From NCBI RefSeq assembly GCF_008087085.1, contig NZ_VIYJ01000005.1:310001-374000 (forward strand): a stretch of DNA of 64,000 nt, in the 5' to 3' direction. Position 1 is the stretch's first letter, and the number at the start of each line of letters is the position of its first letter. The notes under the pieces are model-generated. The model saw only the letters and a program-made list of their open reading frames with translations. It made no database searches and was not told the DNA's origin. Below, in pieces: positions 9,063-17,760 of the stretch. Both the position numbers and the translations under genes were made by a program. Source of the stretch: Nocardioides rubriscoriae. Its GTDB lineage: Bacteria; Actinomycetota; Actinomycetes; Propionibacteriales; Nocardioidaceae.

Positions 9063-10376
9063 ATGAACGATCAGTCCTCCCCGACGCCGCCGCCGTTCGA
9101 ACCGCCCTTCTCAGCGCCGTCCGGGCCGCCGCACGGGTCCGCGTTCCGGGACTACCACGACGCGCCGCCCCCGCCTCCCCCGCCGCTGGGGTACCCGCCG
9201 TTCGAGCACCGCACCCAGGCGCTCGCCACGCAGACCCGGCCGGCGGTCCCCCCGCGCCGTGGTCGCGCCGGCTTCGCCGCGGCGGTCGTCGCCGCGGCCC
9301 TGGTGGTGGGAGGCGGTGCCGGTCTGGGCGGCGCCGCGGCGTACGACGCCCTCAACGGTGACGCCTCGGCCTCGGGGTCGTCCGCGACCGTGACGGCCAG
9401 CCCGGTCGTCGCCCGTGGCACCGACGACCCGCCCGCCCAGGGCAGCGTCGAGCAGGTCGCGGCGGCCGTGCTGCCCTCGGTGGTCAAGCTCGACGTCAGC
9501 GGCAGCCAGGAGTCGGGCTCCGGCTCGGGCATCATCCTGAGCTCCGACGGCCTGATCCTGACCAACAACCACGTCGCCGCGGTCGCCGGCGACGGCGGCA
9601 CCATCACGGTGTCGTTCGCCGACGGCAGCCACGCCGCCGCCACGATCGTCGGCACCGACCCCCTCACCGACACCGCGCTCGTCCAGGCCCAGGACGTCTC
9701 GGGCCTGACGCCGGCGACGATCGGCGACTCCGGCGCGGTCGACGTGGGCGAGGAGGTCGTCGCCATCGGCTCGCCGTTCGGCCTCGACGCCACGGTCACC
9801 TCCGGCATCGTCAGCGCGCTCGACCGCCCCGTCGGCGTCGGCTCCGACGGCCAGGGCAACGCCACGGTCTACCCGGCGATCCAGACCGACGCCGCGATCA
9901 ACCCCGGCAACAGCGGCGGCCCGCTGGTCGACCTCGACGGCCACGTCATCGGCATCAACTCCTCGATCCAGTCGACGTCGACCGGCTCCGGCGAGGCGGG
10001 CTCGATCGGCCTCGGGTTCGCGATCCCGATCAACGAGGTGCTGCCCGTCATCGACCAGATGAAGGCCGGCGAGACCCCCACGCACGCCCGGATCGGGGTC
10101 TCGGTGCAGAACGTGCAGGCCACCGGTGGCGCGCTGGTGGTCGACGGCGCCCAGATCTCCGACGTCGGCTCCGACTCGGCGGCCGGCCAGGCCGGGCTGC
10201 AGAACGGCGACATCATCACCAAGGTCGACGACACCCTCATCACCGGCTCCGACTCGCTGGTCGCCACGGTCCGGTCCTACCGGCCCGGCGACAAGGTGAC
10301 GATCACCTACGAGCGCGACGGCCAGACCAAGACCGTCGACCTCACCCTCGACTCCGACGCGAGCCCCACCTCGTAG
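9063..10376 (+). CDS. HtrA/DegP-like membrane-anchored serine protease with PDZ domain
   Basis: A 437-aa envelope protease. A proline-rich cytoplasmic tail of about 65 residues precedes one transmembrane helix (AAAVVAAALVVGGGAGLGGA). A trypsin-like domain follows with triad His170 (LTNNHV), Asp203 (LTDTALV) and Ser284 (NPGNSGGPL), then one PDZ domain (about 330-425). This is the standard actinobacterial HtrA layout; such proteins degrade or remodel misfolded extracytoplasmic proteins. The ATG at 9063 is the first in frame giving the proline-rich start; no clear Shine-Dalgarno precedes it. A strong hairpin follows the stop. Confidence 0.9.
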   Translation: MNDQSSPTPPPFEPPFSAPSGPPHGSAFRDYHDAPPPPPPPLGYPPFEHRTQALATQTRPAVPPRRGRAGFAAAVVAAALVVGGGAGLGGAAAYDALNGDASASGSSATVTASPVVARGTDDPPAQGSVEQVAAAVLPSVVKLDVSGSQESGSGSGIILSSDGLILTNNHVAAVAGDGGTITVSFADGSHAAATIVGTDPLTDTALVQAQDVSGLTPATIGDSGAVDVGEEVVAIGSPFGLDATVTSGIVSALDRPVGVGSDGQGNATVYPAIQTDAAINPGNSGGPLVDLDGHVIGINSSIQSTSTGSGEAGSIGLGFAIPINEVLPVIDQMKAGETPTHARIGVSVQNVQATGGALVVDGAQISDVGSDSAAGQAGLQNGDIITKVDDTLITGSDSLVATVRSYRPGDKVTITYERDGQTKTVDLTLDSDASPTS

Positions 10377-10402
10377 TCACGGCCAGCGCTGGGAGGGCGC
10401 GC

Positions 10403-10438
10403 CGACGGCCACCGGTCCCAGACCGGTGGCCGTTCGGC
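10403..10438 (+). terminator. Hairpin terminator of the HtrA-like gene
   Basis: A 12-bp perfect stem, ACGGCCACCGGT (10405-10416) with ACCGGTGGCCGT (10422-10433), around a CCCAG loop. It lies 28 bp after the stop codon. No T tract is present, as is common in high-GC actinobacteria. Confidence 0.7.
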
Positions 10439-10499
10439 GTCCTCACGGCCTCGATAGTCGTGGGGCCTCGAGAACCAGGGGGGGGGCCGGGAGAAGGTG

Positions 10500-10516
10500 C
10501 ACCACAAAAGGTGGTG
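10500..10516 (-). terminator. Short hairpin downstream of the GNAT gene
   Basis: CACCAC (10500-10505) and GTGGTG (10511-10516) flank a loop that reads CTTTT on the minus strand. It sits just after the leftward acetyltransferase gene and faces the HtrA terminator. The stem is short, so this is only probable. Confidence 0.45.
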
Positions 10517-10518
10517 GG

Positions 10519-11553
10519 TCAGGCCAGACGCTTCTGGAACTCGCCCATCCGGGAGACGGGCCGGAAACCCATCTGCTCGTTGACGCCGATCATGTGGCTG
10601 TTGACCTCGGCGTTCCACGTCGAGATGCGGGTCGCGTCGGGGCGCTCGCGCTGCAGCAGGCGCTGGTTGGCGACCTTGACCGCCAGGCCGAGACGGTGGC
10701 CGCGGTGGTCGCGGCGCACCAGGGTGCCCCACTGGTAGGCGATCGTGGAGGCGGCGCTCATCATGATGTTGGAGTAGGCCACGACGGTGGTGCCGGCCGG
10801 GTCGAGCGCGACGGCGTGGTAGGCCAGCCGTTGCTGCAGCGCGGTGCTGGCCTCGACCTCGCGCAGGCGGGCGACGTCGGCGTGCATCGTCTCGTGCTCG
10901 AGGTCGCCCATCGGCGCCTCGGTCGACAGGCTGCCGTCGAGCTCGACCCAGCTCTCCACGAGGTCGTCGGGGACCGGGCCCACCCACGACCGCAGCTCGT
11001 AGCCGGCGTGCCTCTCGGCGGCCTGGGCCGCGAGGTCGTCGAGGAGAGTGTCGGCGACCGGCAGGTCGAGCCAGCGTTGGACGTCGCTGAGCCCGAGCTC
11101 GAAGCCCGCGGCCCGGGCGAAGGCGACGTCGCGCGAGCCGGTGCCGTCGGTGCCGTGGTCGTAGGCCCAGCGGACCTCGCCGGTCAGGCGGGTGCGCCCG
11201 GCCGCCGCCGCCGCGGCCTCCACGTGCGCCAGCATCGCGCGGCCGTGGCCGCGGCGCTGGTGCCCGGGCGAGACGGTGACCTCGACGAACGCGGAGGTGA
11301 GGTTGTCGAGCTGCGGCAGCACGAGGGCGCCGACGGCGACGACCTCGCCGTCGACGAGCCCGGCGTAGCCCTGGCGGACCTGGTCGGACGTCGGCTGCTG
11401 CCACTGCACCCGGACCTCGTCGAGGGTGTAGACCTGCGCCTCGTCGACGCCGACGGCGGCCTCGAGCGCGGCGGCGTAGGAGTGGTACCAGGGGACGAAG
11501 AGGGTCTCGTCGTGCGGGTCGAGGGTGCGGATCTCGAGGGTCGTGTCGTTCAT
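10519..11553 (-). CDS. Two-domain GNAT family N-acetyltransferase
   Basis: A 344-aa protein built of two GNAT folds. The first half contains VEVTVSPGHQRRGHGRAMLA, a typical acetyl-CoA pyrophosphate loop (R-x-x-G-x-G/A). The second half carries a similar LVRRDHRGHRLGLAVKV loop and ends with NEQMGFRPVSRMGEF. Mycothiol synthase MshD has such a tandem arrangement, but here the substrate cannot be told. The ATG at 11553 overlaps the stop of the ABC-F gene by four bases (ATGA), so the two are translationally coupled. Confidence 0.85.
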   Translation of the reverse strand: MNDTTLEIRTLDPHDETLFVPWYHSYAAALEAAVGVDEAQVYTLDEVRVQWQQPTSDQVRQGYAGLVDGEVVAVGALVLPQLDNLTSAFVEVTVSPGHQRRGHGRAMLAHVEAAAAAAGRTRLTGEVRWAYDHGTDGTGSRDVAFARAAGFELGLSDVQRWLDLPVADTLLDDLAAQAAERHAGYELRSWVGPVPDDLVESWVELDGSLSTEAPMGDLEHETMHADVARLREVEASTALQQRLAYHAVALDPAGTTVVAYSNIMMSAASTIAYQWGTLVRRDHRGHRLGLAVKVANQRLLQRERPDATRISTWNAEVNSHMIGVNEQMGFRPVSRMGEFQKRLA

Positions 11554-13265
11554 CGGCTGCGCACGACCCGTCCCTCGTCCCACACGGGTCCGTCGGACTC
11601 GTAGACCTCGCCGTCGGCGCCGTAGACCAGGAACCGGTCGAACCCGCGCGCGAACCACCGGTCGTGGGTCACCGCGAGCACGGTGCCGTCGAAGGCGTCG
11701 AGCCCCTCCTCGAGCGCCTCGGCCGACTGGACGTCGAGGTTGTCGGTCGGCTCGTCGAGCAGCAGCAGCGTGGCGCCGCTGAGCTCGAGCAGCAGGATCT
11801 GGAAGCGGGCCTGCTGGCCGCCGCTGAGCGACTCGAACCGCTGCTCGGCCTGGGCGCTGAGCTCGTAGCGGTCGAGCACCCGGCTGGCCTGCTCACGCCC
11901 CATGCCACTGCGGCCCTTGCCGTCGGTGCCACCGTCGCCGCGGTGCAGGATCTCGACCAGGGTGCGGCCCACGAGCTCGGGGTGCTCGTGGGTCTGCACG
12001 AACCAGCCGGGCCGCACGCGCGCGCCGAGCTTGGCCTGGCCGCGGTGCTCGACGGGCTTGATGCGTACGTCGCCGACCGGCTGGTGCTCGACGTCGGGGT
12101 CGCTGCCGCCCGCGGCCAGCAGGCGCAGGAAGTGGGACTTGCCGGAGCCGTTGGAACCCAGGACCGCGACCCGCTCGCCGTACCAGACCTCGAGGTCGAA
12201 CGGCTTCATGAGCCCGGTGAGCTCGAGGTCGGTGCACACGACGGCACGCTTGCCGGTGCGGCCGCCCTGCAGGCGCATCGAAACCTGCTGCTCGCGCGGC
12301 TGCTCGGTCGGGGGGCCGGCCTCCTCGAACTTGCGCAGCCGGGTCTGGGCCGCGCGGTACTGGCTCGACATGCCGTCGTTGTACTCGGACTTGATCTTCA
12401 GGCGCAGCACGAGCGCCTTGATCTTGGCGTGCTCCTCGTCCCAGCGCCGGCGCATCTCCTCGAAGCGCTCGAACCGGTCCTTGCGGGCCTGGTGGTAGCT
12501 GGTGAACCCGCCGACGTGGGTCCACACCAGGTTGCCGCCGCCGCCCGCGCCGAGCTCGACGGTGACCACGCGGGTCGCGGTGTTGTCGAGCAGCTCACGG
12601 TCGTGGCTGATGAACAGGATCGTCTTGTCGGAGGAGCGGATCTTGTCCTCGAGCCAGATCTTGCCGGGCACGTCGAGGTAGTTGTCGGGCTCGTCGAGCA
12701 GCAGCACCTCGTCGGGGCCGGCCAGGAGGTACTCCAGGACGAGTCGCTTCTGCTCGCCGCCGCTGAGCGTGGAGAGCTCGCGGTACTTGGCGCGGTCGTA
12801 GGGCACCCCGAGCGCCTTGATGGTGCAGACGTCCCAGGTGACCTCGAGGTCGTAGCCGCCGGCGTCGCCGTACTCGTGCAACGCCTCGGCGTAGCGCATC
12901 TGGGTCTTCTCGTCGTCGGTCTCCATGAGCTGCAGCTCGCAGGCCTCGACCTTCGCGGACGCCTCACGGACGCGTGGCGGGCTCACGCTCAGCAGCAGGT
13001 CGGCGACCGTCGGCTCCTGCCCGTCGGCACCGAGGCCGGCCTTGACGTCCTGACGCATCACCCCGAGCCCACCGGTGCGGGTCACCGCGCCCGCGTGCGG
13101 CACCAGGTCACCGGTGACGATGCGCAGCAGGGTCGTCTTGCCGGCGCCGTTGGCCCCCACCAGCGCGACCTTGGCGCCCTCGCCGACGCGGAAGGACACG
13201 TCGTCGAGCAGCACCCGTCCGTCGGGGAGCTCGTACCTGACACCGCTGACGTCCACATGGCCCAC
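11550..13265 (-). CDS. ABC-F family ATPase (ribosome-associated type)
   Basis: A 571-aa soluble protein with two ATP-binding cassettes and no membrane domain. Walker A motifs are GANGAGKTT and GSNGSGKS. Signatures are LSGGEQKRL and LSGGQQARF, with Walker B followed by DEPDNYLD and DEPTDNLD. Between them lies a charged linker of about 80 residues (EEMRRRWDEEHAKIKAL), the P-site tRNA interaction motif region of ABC-F proteins. Such proteins act on ribosomes in translation quality control or antibiotic resistance. The first signature-like aspartate run DEPDNYLD differs slightly from the usual DEPTNHLD. Start GTG 13265. Confidence 0.87.
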   Translation of the reverse strand: MGHVDVSGVRYELPDGRVLLDDVSFRVGEGAKVALVGANGAGKTTLLRIVTGDLVPHAGAVTRTGGLGVMRQDVKAGLGADGQEPTVADLLLSVSPPRVREASAKVEACELQLMETDDEKTQMRYAEALHEYGDAGGYDLEVTWDVCTIKALGVPYDRAKYRELSTLSGGEQKRLVLEYLLAGPDEVLLLDEPDNYLDVPGKIWLEDKIRSSDKTILFISHDRELLDNTATRVVTVELGAGGGGNLVWTHVGGFTSYHQARKDRFERFEEMRRRWDEEHAKIKALVLRLKIKSEYNDGMSSQYRAAQTRLRKFEEAGPPTEQPREQQVSMRLQGGRTGKRAVVCTDLELTGLMKPFDLEVWYGERVAVLGSNGSGKSHFLRLLAAGGSDPDVEHQPVGDVRIKPVEHRGQAKLGARVRPGWFVQTHEHPELVGRTLVEILHRGDGGTDGKGRSGMGREQASRVLDRYELSAQAEQRFESLSGGQQARFQILLLELSGATLLLLDEPTDNLDVQSAEALEEGLDAFDGTVLAVTHDRWFARGFDRFLVYGADGEVYESDGPVWDEGRVVRSR

Positions 13266-13583
13266 GAGCAGTCATTGTCGGGCATGCGCAGCCGGTGGCG
13301 CACCACGTTTGCGGGGCCGGTGGTTGAGAGCCACGGGACACGGCGGTACGCGGGTCCGTCGTTGCTCGACTCGCGATCCACCGGCGGATCCTGCCGGTGG
13401 ATCACGACCTGACGAGGGGGCGCCGGGACCGCGACCCACTCGTCGAACGTCGGGTCACCCACCTCGTGCTCCGTCCGCTCGGCCACCGTCTCCACGCATC
13501 TTCAACGCCGCGACACCTGATCGTGTTGCGAGACACACCGCCACGGGGTCGACCTGTCACGCAGCATCCCTAGAAAGGGGCAC
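13266..13583. other. Non-coding divergent region between ABC-F and the first EEP gene
   Basis: 318 bp with no convincing gene. It contains a strong hairpin (13375-13403). GACAAT lies 8 nt before the ABC-F GTG on the minus strand, a weak -10 candidate. AAAGGGG before the rightward ATG at 13584 is a good ribosome site. A leftward open frame from 13495 exists but runs into the ABC-F gene in another frame and resembles nothing I know. Confidence 0.5.
13375..13403. other. Perfect 11-bp stem-loop
   Basis: GATCCACCGGC (13375-13385) pairs perfectly with GCCGGTGGATC (13393-13403) around a 7-nt loop, GGATCCT. It lies within a divergent intergenic region, so it could be an operator, a leader hairpin or a repeat remnant. 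Confidence 0.6.
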
Positions 13584-14447
13584 ATGTCGTCCCCTCGCCG
13601 GACCGTCACCACCGTGCTGCTCCTGGTCGCCACCACGGCCACCACCCTCCTGACCCTCCTGGCCGTCCTCACCACCACCGTCGGGTCCACCGCCGCGATC
13701 CCGGTCGACCGCCCCGGACGAGCCGGCCCCGCCGCCGGCCACCCCGCCGGCCCCACCGGCCACCTCGACGTCCGGGTCCTGCACTACAACATCCACTTCG
13801 CCCACAGCGGGCTCGAGCAGGTCGTCCGCGACGTCGAGCGCACCGACCCCGACGTCGTGCTGCTCAACGAGGTCGACACCCACGACCGGGGCGCCGGCGT
13901 CCACCAGGCGCGCTGGTTGGCCCGCCGGCTCGGCATGGACGTCGCCTACGACGCCAACATCCGGTTCGGGTGGGGGCGGCGCGGCAATGCGGTGCTGAGC
14001 CGCTACCCCGTGCAGGACCTGCGCCGTTACGACCTCTACGTGACCCCCGGGACCCGGCCGCGCGGCCTGATGCGGGTCAGGCTCGCCGCGCCGGGCGTGC
14101 GCTTCGACGTGTGGACCACCCACCTCACCACCGAGGCGGGCCGGCTGCGGCAGGCCGAGGGCGTGGGTGCGCGCGTCGGTGACCCGACCTGTGCGACGGT
14201 GCTCGGCGGCGACCTCAACGCCCGGCCGGACACCTCGATCACCCGAGCGGTGACCACCCACCTAGACGACCTGTGGGACGCCGTGGGCCACGGACCGGGC
14301 GTGACCAACTACCGCGGCACCAAGCGGATCGACTACCTCTTCTACGACCACGCCACACCGCGCGCGGCGCAGGTGACCCCACTGCGCCACAGCGACCACC
14401 ACGCCGTCGTGGGGGTGCTGCGCCTCGAGCGGGCCGACTCCTGCTGA
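13584..14447 (+). CDS. Exported endonuclease/exonuclease/phosphatase family protein
   Basis: A 287-aa protein with an N-terminal hydrophobic signal segment (VLLLVATTATTLLTLLAVLT) and a 230-residue EEP (DNase I-like) fold. Visible motifs are LHYNIHFAH near the start, VVLLNEVD with the metal-binding Glu, WTTHLTTE, GGDLNARPD with the catalytic Asp/Asn, and SDHHAVVGVL with the C-terminal SDHH. EEP enzymes hydrolyse phosphodiesters in DNA, lipids or sugar phosphates. The signal implies action outside the cell. AAAGGGG precedes the ATG. A paralogue follows directly, 37 bp downstream. Confidence 0.85.
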   Translation: MSSPRRTVTTVLLLVATTATTLLTLLAVLTTTVGSTAAIPVDRPGRAGPAAGHPAGPTGHLDVRVLHYNIHFAHSGLEQVVRDVERTDPDVVLLNEVDTHDRGAGVHQARWLARRLGMDVAYDANIRFGWGRRGNAVLSRYPVQDLRRYDLYVTPGTRPRGLMRVRLAAPGVRFDVWTTHLTTEAGRLRQAEGVGARVGDPTCATVLGGDLNARPDTSITRAVTTHLDDLWDAVGHGPGVTNYRGTKRIDYLFYDHATPRAAQVTPLRHSDHHAVVGVLRLERADSC

Positions 14448-14484
14448 CGGGAGTACGCCGGCCGCGCCGGGGTAGGAGATCCGC

Positions 14485-15336
14485 ATGCCCCGGGCCCGCG
14501 CCGCCGCCGTCGTGGTCCTGTCCCTGGCGGCCGGGCTCACCACCGGCTGCACCAGCGTCGACGAGCCCCCGCCCGTCGACCGCCCCGGTGTCGCGCGCCC
14601 GACCCGGACGGTCCCGCCGCGGCCCGCCCGGCTGGAGCGCAGCGGGCCACCGGTCACGCTACGGGTGCTGCAGTACAACATCCAGTTCGCCGACGCAGGG
14701 CTCGACGGGGTCGTCGCCGACATCCGGGCCGCCGACGCCGACGTCGTCCTGCTCGACGAGGTCGACGACCGGCGCAGCCAGGGCGGCCGGCTCCAGCCGC
14801 GGTACCTCGCCGACAGGCTCGGCATGAGATTCGCCTACGACCCCAACGGCACCGTCAGCCGCGGCGTCCGCGGCAACGCCGTGCTCACCCGGTTCGACAT
14901 CGCCTACGTGCGTCGCTTCCGGCTGCCGACACCCGACGGCACCGAGAGACGCGGCCTGATGAACGTCGTGGTCACCGACGGCGACCTGCAGCTCGACGTG
15001 TGGACGACCCACCTCAACCCCGACGTCGGCACGCTCGCGCAGGCCCGACGGGTCCGCACCCTGGTCAGCCGGCCGACCTGCACCACGATCCTCGGCGGCG
15101 ACCTCAACGTGCGGCCCTACCGCAACCCGCCACGGGTGCTGCGCGAGCACTTCGGCGACCTGTGGCGCTACGCCGGTCAGGGCCCCGGCGGCACCAACCG
15201 CGCCGGCACCCGGCGCATCGACTACCTCTACTTCGCCCGCGCCGAGCCGCTCTCGGCGCAGGTCGCGGAGCGCAGCAGCTCCGACCACCGGCGTCTCATC
15301 GGCACCTTCCGGGTCGACCCGCGTGACAACTGCTGA
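14485..15336 (+). CDS. Endonuclease/exonuclease/phosphatase family lipoprotein
   Basis: A 283-aa paralogue of the preceding gene. The N-terminus ends in a lipobox-like LTTGC at about residues 20-24, so it is probably a lipoprotein rather than freely secreted. EEP motifs are conserved: LQYNIQFAD, VVLLDEVDD, WTTHLNPD, GGDLNVRPY and SDHRRLIG, though the last histidine pair is SDHR rather than SDHH. Tandem position and matching motif order indicate duplication. Substrate and partner are unknown. Confidence 0.84.
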   Translation: MPRARAAAVVVLSLAAGLTTGCTSVDEPPPVDRPGVARPTRTVPPRPARLERSGPPVTLRVLQYNIQFADAGLDGVVADIRAADADVVLLDEVDDRRSQGGRLQPRYLADRLGMRFAYDPNGTVSRGVRGNAVLTRFDIAYVRRFRLPTPDGTERRGLMNVVVTDGDLQLDVWTTHLNPDVGTLAQARRVRTLVSRPTCTTILGGDLNVRPYRNPPRVLREHFGDLWRYAGQGPGGTNRAGTRRIDYLYFARAEPLSAQVAERSSSDHRRLIGTFRVDPRDNC

Positions 15337-15385
15337 GGATCTGACCCGGAGGTGGGTGGCGGGTCGTTGCTACCGGCGAGTTAGA

Positions 15386-15407
15386 TGGGTGTGACCGCCC
15401 ACACCCA
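15386..15407 (+). other. Leader hairpin before the acyl-CoA dehydrogenase operon
   Basis: TGGGTGTG (15386-15393) pairs perfectly with CACACCCA (15400-15407) around a 6-nt loop, directly after a TTAGAT hexamer (15381-15386) that could be a -10 box. The gene start is 45 bp further on. It could be an operator or 5' leader stem. Confidence 0.4.
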
Positions 15408-15451
15408 CGCGACGGCCGCGCCCGTTGACGAGCCCATCAGGAGGCACCCGC

Positions 15452-16600
15452 ATGCAGCTCGCCCTGTCCGCCGAGGACCAAGAGTTCCGCGAGGAGATGC
15501 GCAGCTACTTCACGACGAAGATCTCAGAGGACATCCGCAAGACCGTCGCGGAAGGCCGTGAGCTCACCCGCGAGCAGATCGTGCAGAGCATGCAGGAGCT
15601 CAACGCCGGCGGTCTCGCCGTCCCGCACTGGCCGGTCGAGTGGGGCGGCCGCGGTTGGACCGAGCTGCAGCGCCACATCTGGCACGAGGAGATGCAGGCC
15701 GCCTGCGTCCCCGTGCCGCTGGCCTTCAACGCCTCCATGATCGGCCCGGTCATCGCCGAGTTCGGCACCCAGGAGCAGAAGGAGGAGTTCCTGCCCAAGA
15801 CCGCCAACCTCGACATCTGGTGGAGCCAGGGCTTCTCCGAGCCCGACGCCGGCTCCGACCTCGCGGGCCTGCGCACCAGCGCGGTCCTCGACGGCGACCA
15901 CTGGGTCGTCAACGGCCAGAAGACGTGGACGACCCTCGGCCAGTACGGCGACTGGATCTTCACGCTCGTGCGCACCGACCCCGACGTCAAGAAGCAGGCC
16001 GGCATCTCGATGCTGCTCATCGACATGAAGTCGGAGGGTCTGGAGGTCCGTCCGATCGAGCTCATCGACGGGGGCCACGAGGTCAACGAGGTGTGGTTCA
16101 CCGACGTCCGCGTGCCGGTCAAGAACATGGTCGGCGAGGTCAACAGCGGCTGGACCCAGGCCAAGTTCCTGCTCGGCAACGAGCGGGTCGGGGTCGCCCC
16201 GGTCGGCCAGACCAAGCGGGTGCTGGCCCGGGCCAAGGAGCTCGCCGCCGCCACGATCGCCGACGACCCGCTGTTCCGCGCGCGCATCGTCGAGCTCGAG
16301 AACGAGCTGCTCGCCCTCGAGCTCACCGCGCTGCGGGTGGCTGCCCACTCCGCGGGCTCCGAGCCCCACCCGGCGTCGTCGGTGCTCAAGCTCAAGGGCA
16401 CCGAGCTGCAGCAGGCCGTCAGCGAGCTGGTCATCGACCTCGGCGGTCCGGCCACCCTCGCCTCGGGCGAGGGCGATGCCACCCTCGACTGGTACCGCCG
16501 CTCCACCCCCACCTACCTCAACCTCCGCAAGGCGTCGATCTACGGCGGGTCCAACGAGATCCAGCGCCAGATCATCAGCCGCGGCATCCTCGGTCTCTGA
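15452..16600 (+). CDS. Acyl-CoA dehydrogenase (FadE, likely catalytic subunit of a heteromer)
   Basis: A 382-aa acyl-CoA dehydrogenase, starting at an ATG behind AGGAGGCACCCGC. FAD and substrate motifs include WWSQGFSEPDAGSDLAGL, VNGQKTWTT and a C-terminal IYGGSNEIQRQIISRGILG. The C-terminal position that carries the catalytic Glu in mitochondrial-type enzymes (YEGT) is glycine here (YGGS). That is usual for the FadE26-like subunits of bacterial alpha2-beta2 dehydrogenases, in which the base sits elsewhere. It precedes a second FadE of equal length by 11 bp, so the two probably form one complex oxidising a CoA thioester. Confidence 0.88.
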   Translation: MQLALSAEDQEFREEMRSYFTTKISEDIRKTVAEGRELTREQIVQSMQELNAGGLAVPHWPVEWGGRGWTELQRHIWHEEMQAACVPVPLAFNASMIGPVIAEFGTQEQKEEFLPKTANLDIWWSQGFSEPDAGSDLAGLRTSAVLDGDHWVVNGQKTWTTLGQYGDWIFTLVRTDPDVKKQAGISMLLIDMKSEGLEVRPIELIDGGHEVNEVWFTDVRVPVKNMVGEVNSGWTQAKFLLGNERVGVAPVGQTKRVLARAKELAAATIADDPLFRARIVELENELLALELTALRVAAHSAGSEPHPASSVLKLKGTELQQAVSELVIDLGGPATLASGEGDATLDWYRRSTPTYLNLRKASIYGGSNEIQRQIISRGILGL

Positions 16601-16611
16601 GAGGCACTGAC

Positions 16612-17760
16612 ATGGACTTCAGCTACGACGACGAGCAGACCGCCCTCCGTGACGCCGTGAGGGGCCTGGTCGGCAAGGCCTACGCCGACTGGGAGCACCG
16701 CCGCCAGACGGCCAAGGAGGACCCCGGCTTCGACGAGAAGCTCTGGACCCAGATGGCCGAGATGGGCCTGCTGGGCCTGCCCTTCAGCGAGGACGACGGC
16801 GGCGTCGGTGCCGGCCCGGTCGAGATCGGCATCGTGTGCCGCGAGATCGGCCGCGTGCTGGCGCCCGAGCCGTTCCTCGGCTCGGTGGTCTACGCCGGTG
16901 GCCTGGTCTCGGCGGTCGGCACCCCCGAGCAGCGCCAGGAGATCCTGGGCTCCCTCGCCGGCGGCGAGAGCGTGCTGGCCTTCGCCCACGACGAGCCCGG
17001 CCACCGCTGGGGCCCGTCGGCCCACGACGTCACCGTCGACGCAGAGGGCAGGCTCACCGGCGTCAAGGACGGCGTCCTGCACGGCGCCCGCGCCGACGTG
17101 CTCATCGTGAGCGCGGTCCTGCCCGAGGGCGGCACCGGCCTCTTCGTGGTCACCGACGGCGGTGGCGAGCGCGAGGGCTACTCGACCTACGACGGGGGCC
17201 GCGCGGCCCGGATCACCTTCGACGCCACGCCGGCGGTGCCGCTGGGCGCGGCGGCCGCCGACGTCACCAGCAGCATCGCGACGGTCCAGGACATCACCCG
17301 GATCATGGCCGCCAACCAAGCCCTCGGCGTGATGCAGACCCAGCTCAAGGCAACCGTCGACTACCTCAAGAGCCGCAAGCAGTTCGGGGTCACGCTCAAC
17401 AACTTCCAGGCCCTCAACTTCCGCGCGGCCGACATGTACACCAGCCAGGAGCTCACCCACAGCCTGGTCGACTGGGCCACCATGGTCGTCGCCGACGGCG
17501 GCAGCCAGCAGGCGATCGCCGACGCGGCGGCCCGCGCGGGGCTGCAGGTCAGCCGGGCCGGTCGCCACATCGGCCAGGAGGCGATCCAGCTGCACGGCGG
17601 CATCGCCATGACCGCCGAGTACAACGTGGGCGCCTTCACCGCCCACCTCACCGCGCTCGACCACCTGCTGGGCGACGCGGGCCACCACATCCGGTCGCTC
17701 GAGGGCGGGCTGACGGCGTACGCCGCCATCGACCCGCTCGACGTCGCGGCCTCGGCGTGA
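16612..17760 (+). CDS. Acyl-CoA dehydrogenase (FadE, probable partner subunit)
   Basis: A 382-aa divergent acyl-CoA dehydrogenase. It keeps the fold (LWTQMAEMGLLGLPF, KQFGVTLNNFQALNFRAADM, QLHGGIAMTAEYNVG). It lacks the usual middle FAD-binding signature and the C-terminal YEGT/GGSNE motif. Such subunits pair with a catalytic FadE encoded next to them, as in mycobacterial FadE26-FadE27. GAGG stands 8 nt before the ATG, and its stop overlaps the next gene's GTG. The heteromer is an inference from synteny and missing motifs. Confidence 0.85.
   Translation: MDFSYDDEQTALRDAVRGLVGKAYADWEHRRQTAKEDPGFDEKLWTQMAEMGLLGLPFSEDDGGVGAGPVEIGIVCREIGRVLAPEPFLGSVVYAGGLVSAVGTPEQRQEILGSLAGGESVLAFAHDEPGHRWGPSAHDVTVDAEGRLTGVKDGVLHGARADVLIVSAVLPEGGTGLFVVTDGGGEREGYSTYDGGRAARITFDATPAVPLGAAAADVTSSIATVQDITRIMAANQALGVMQTQLKATVDYLKSRKQFGVTLNNFQALNFRAADMYTSQELTHSLVDWATMVVADGGSQQAIADAAARAGLQVSRAGRHIGQEAIQLHGGIAMTAEYNVGAFTAHLTALDHLLGDAGHHIRSLEGGLTAYAAIDPLDVAASA

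Noticed and set aside
13082..13495. Leftward open frame starting METVAERTEHEV upstream of the ABC-F gene
   Set aside because: Most of it overlaps the ABC-F gene in another frame, it spans a perfect hairpin and has no recognisable domain.
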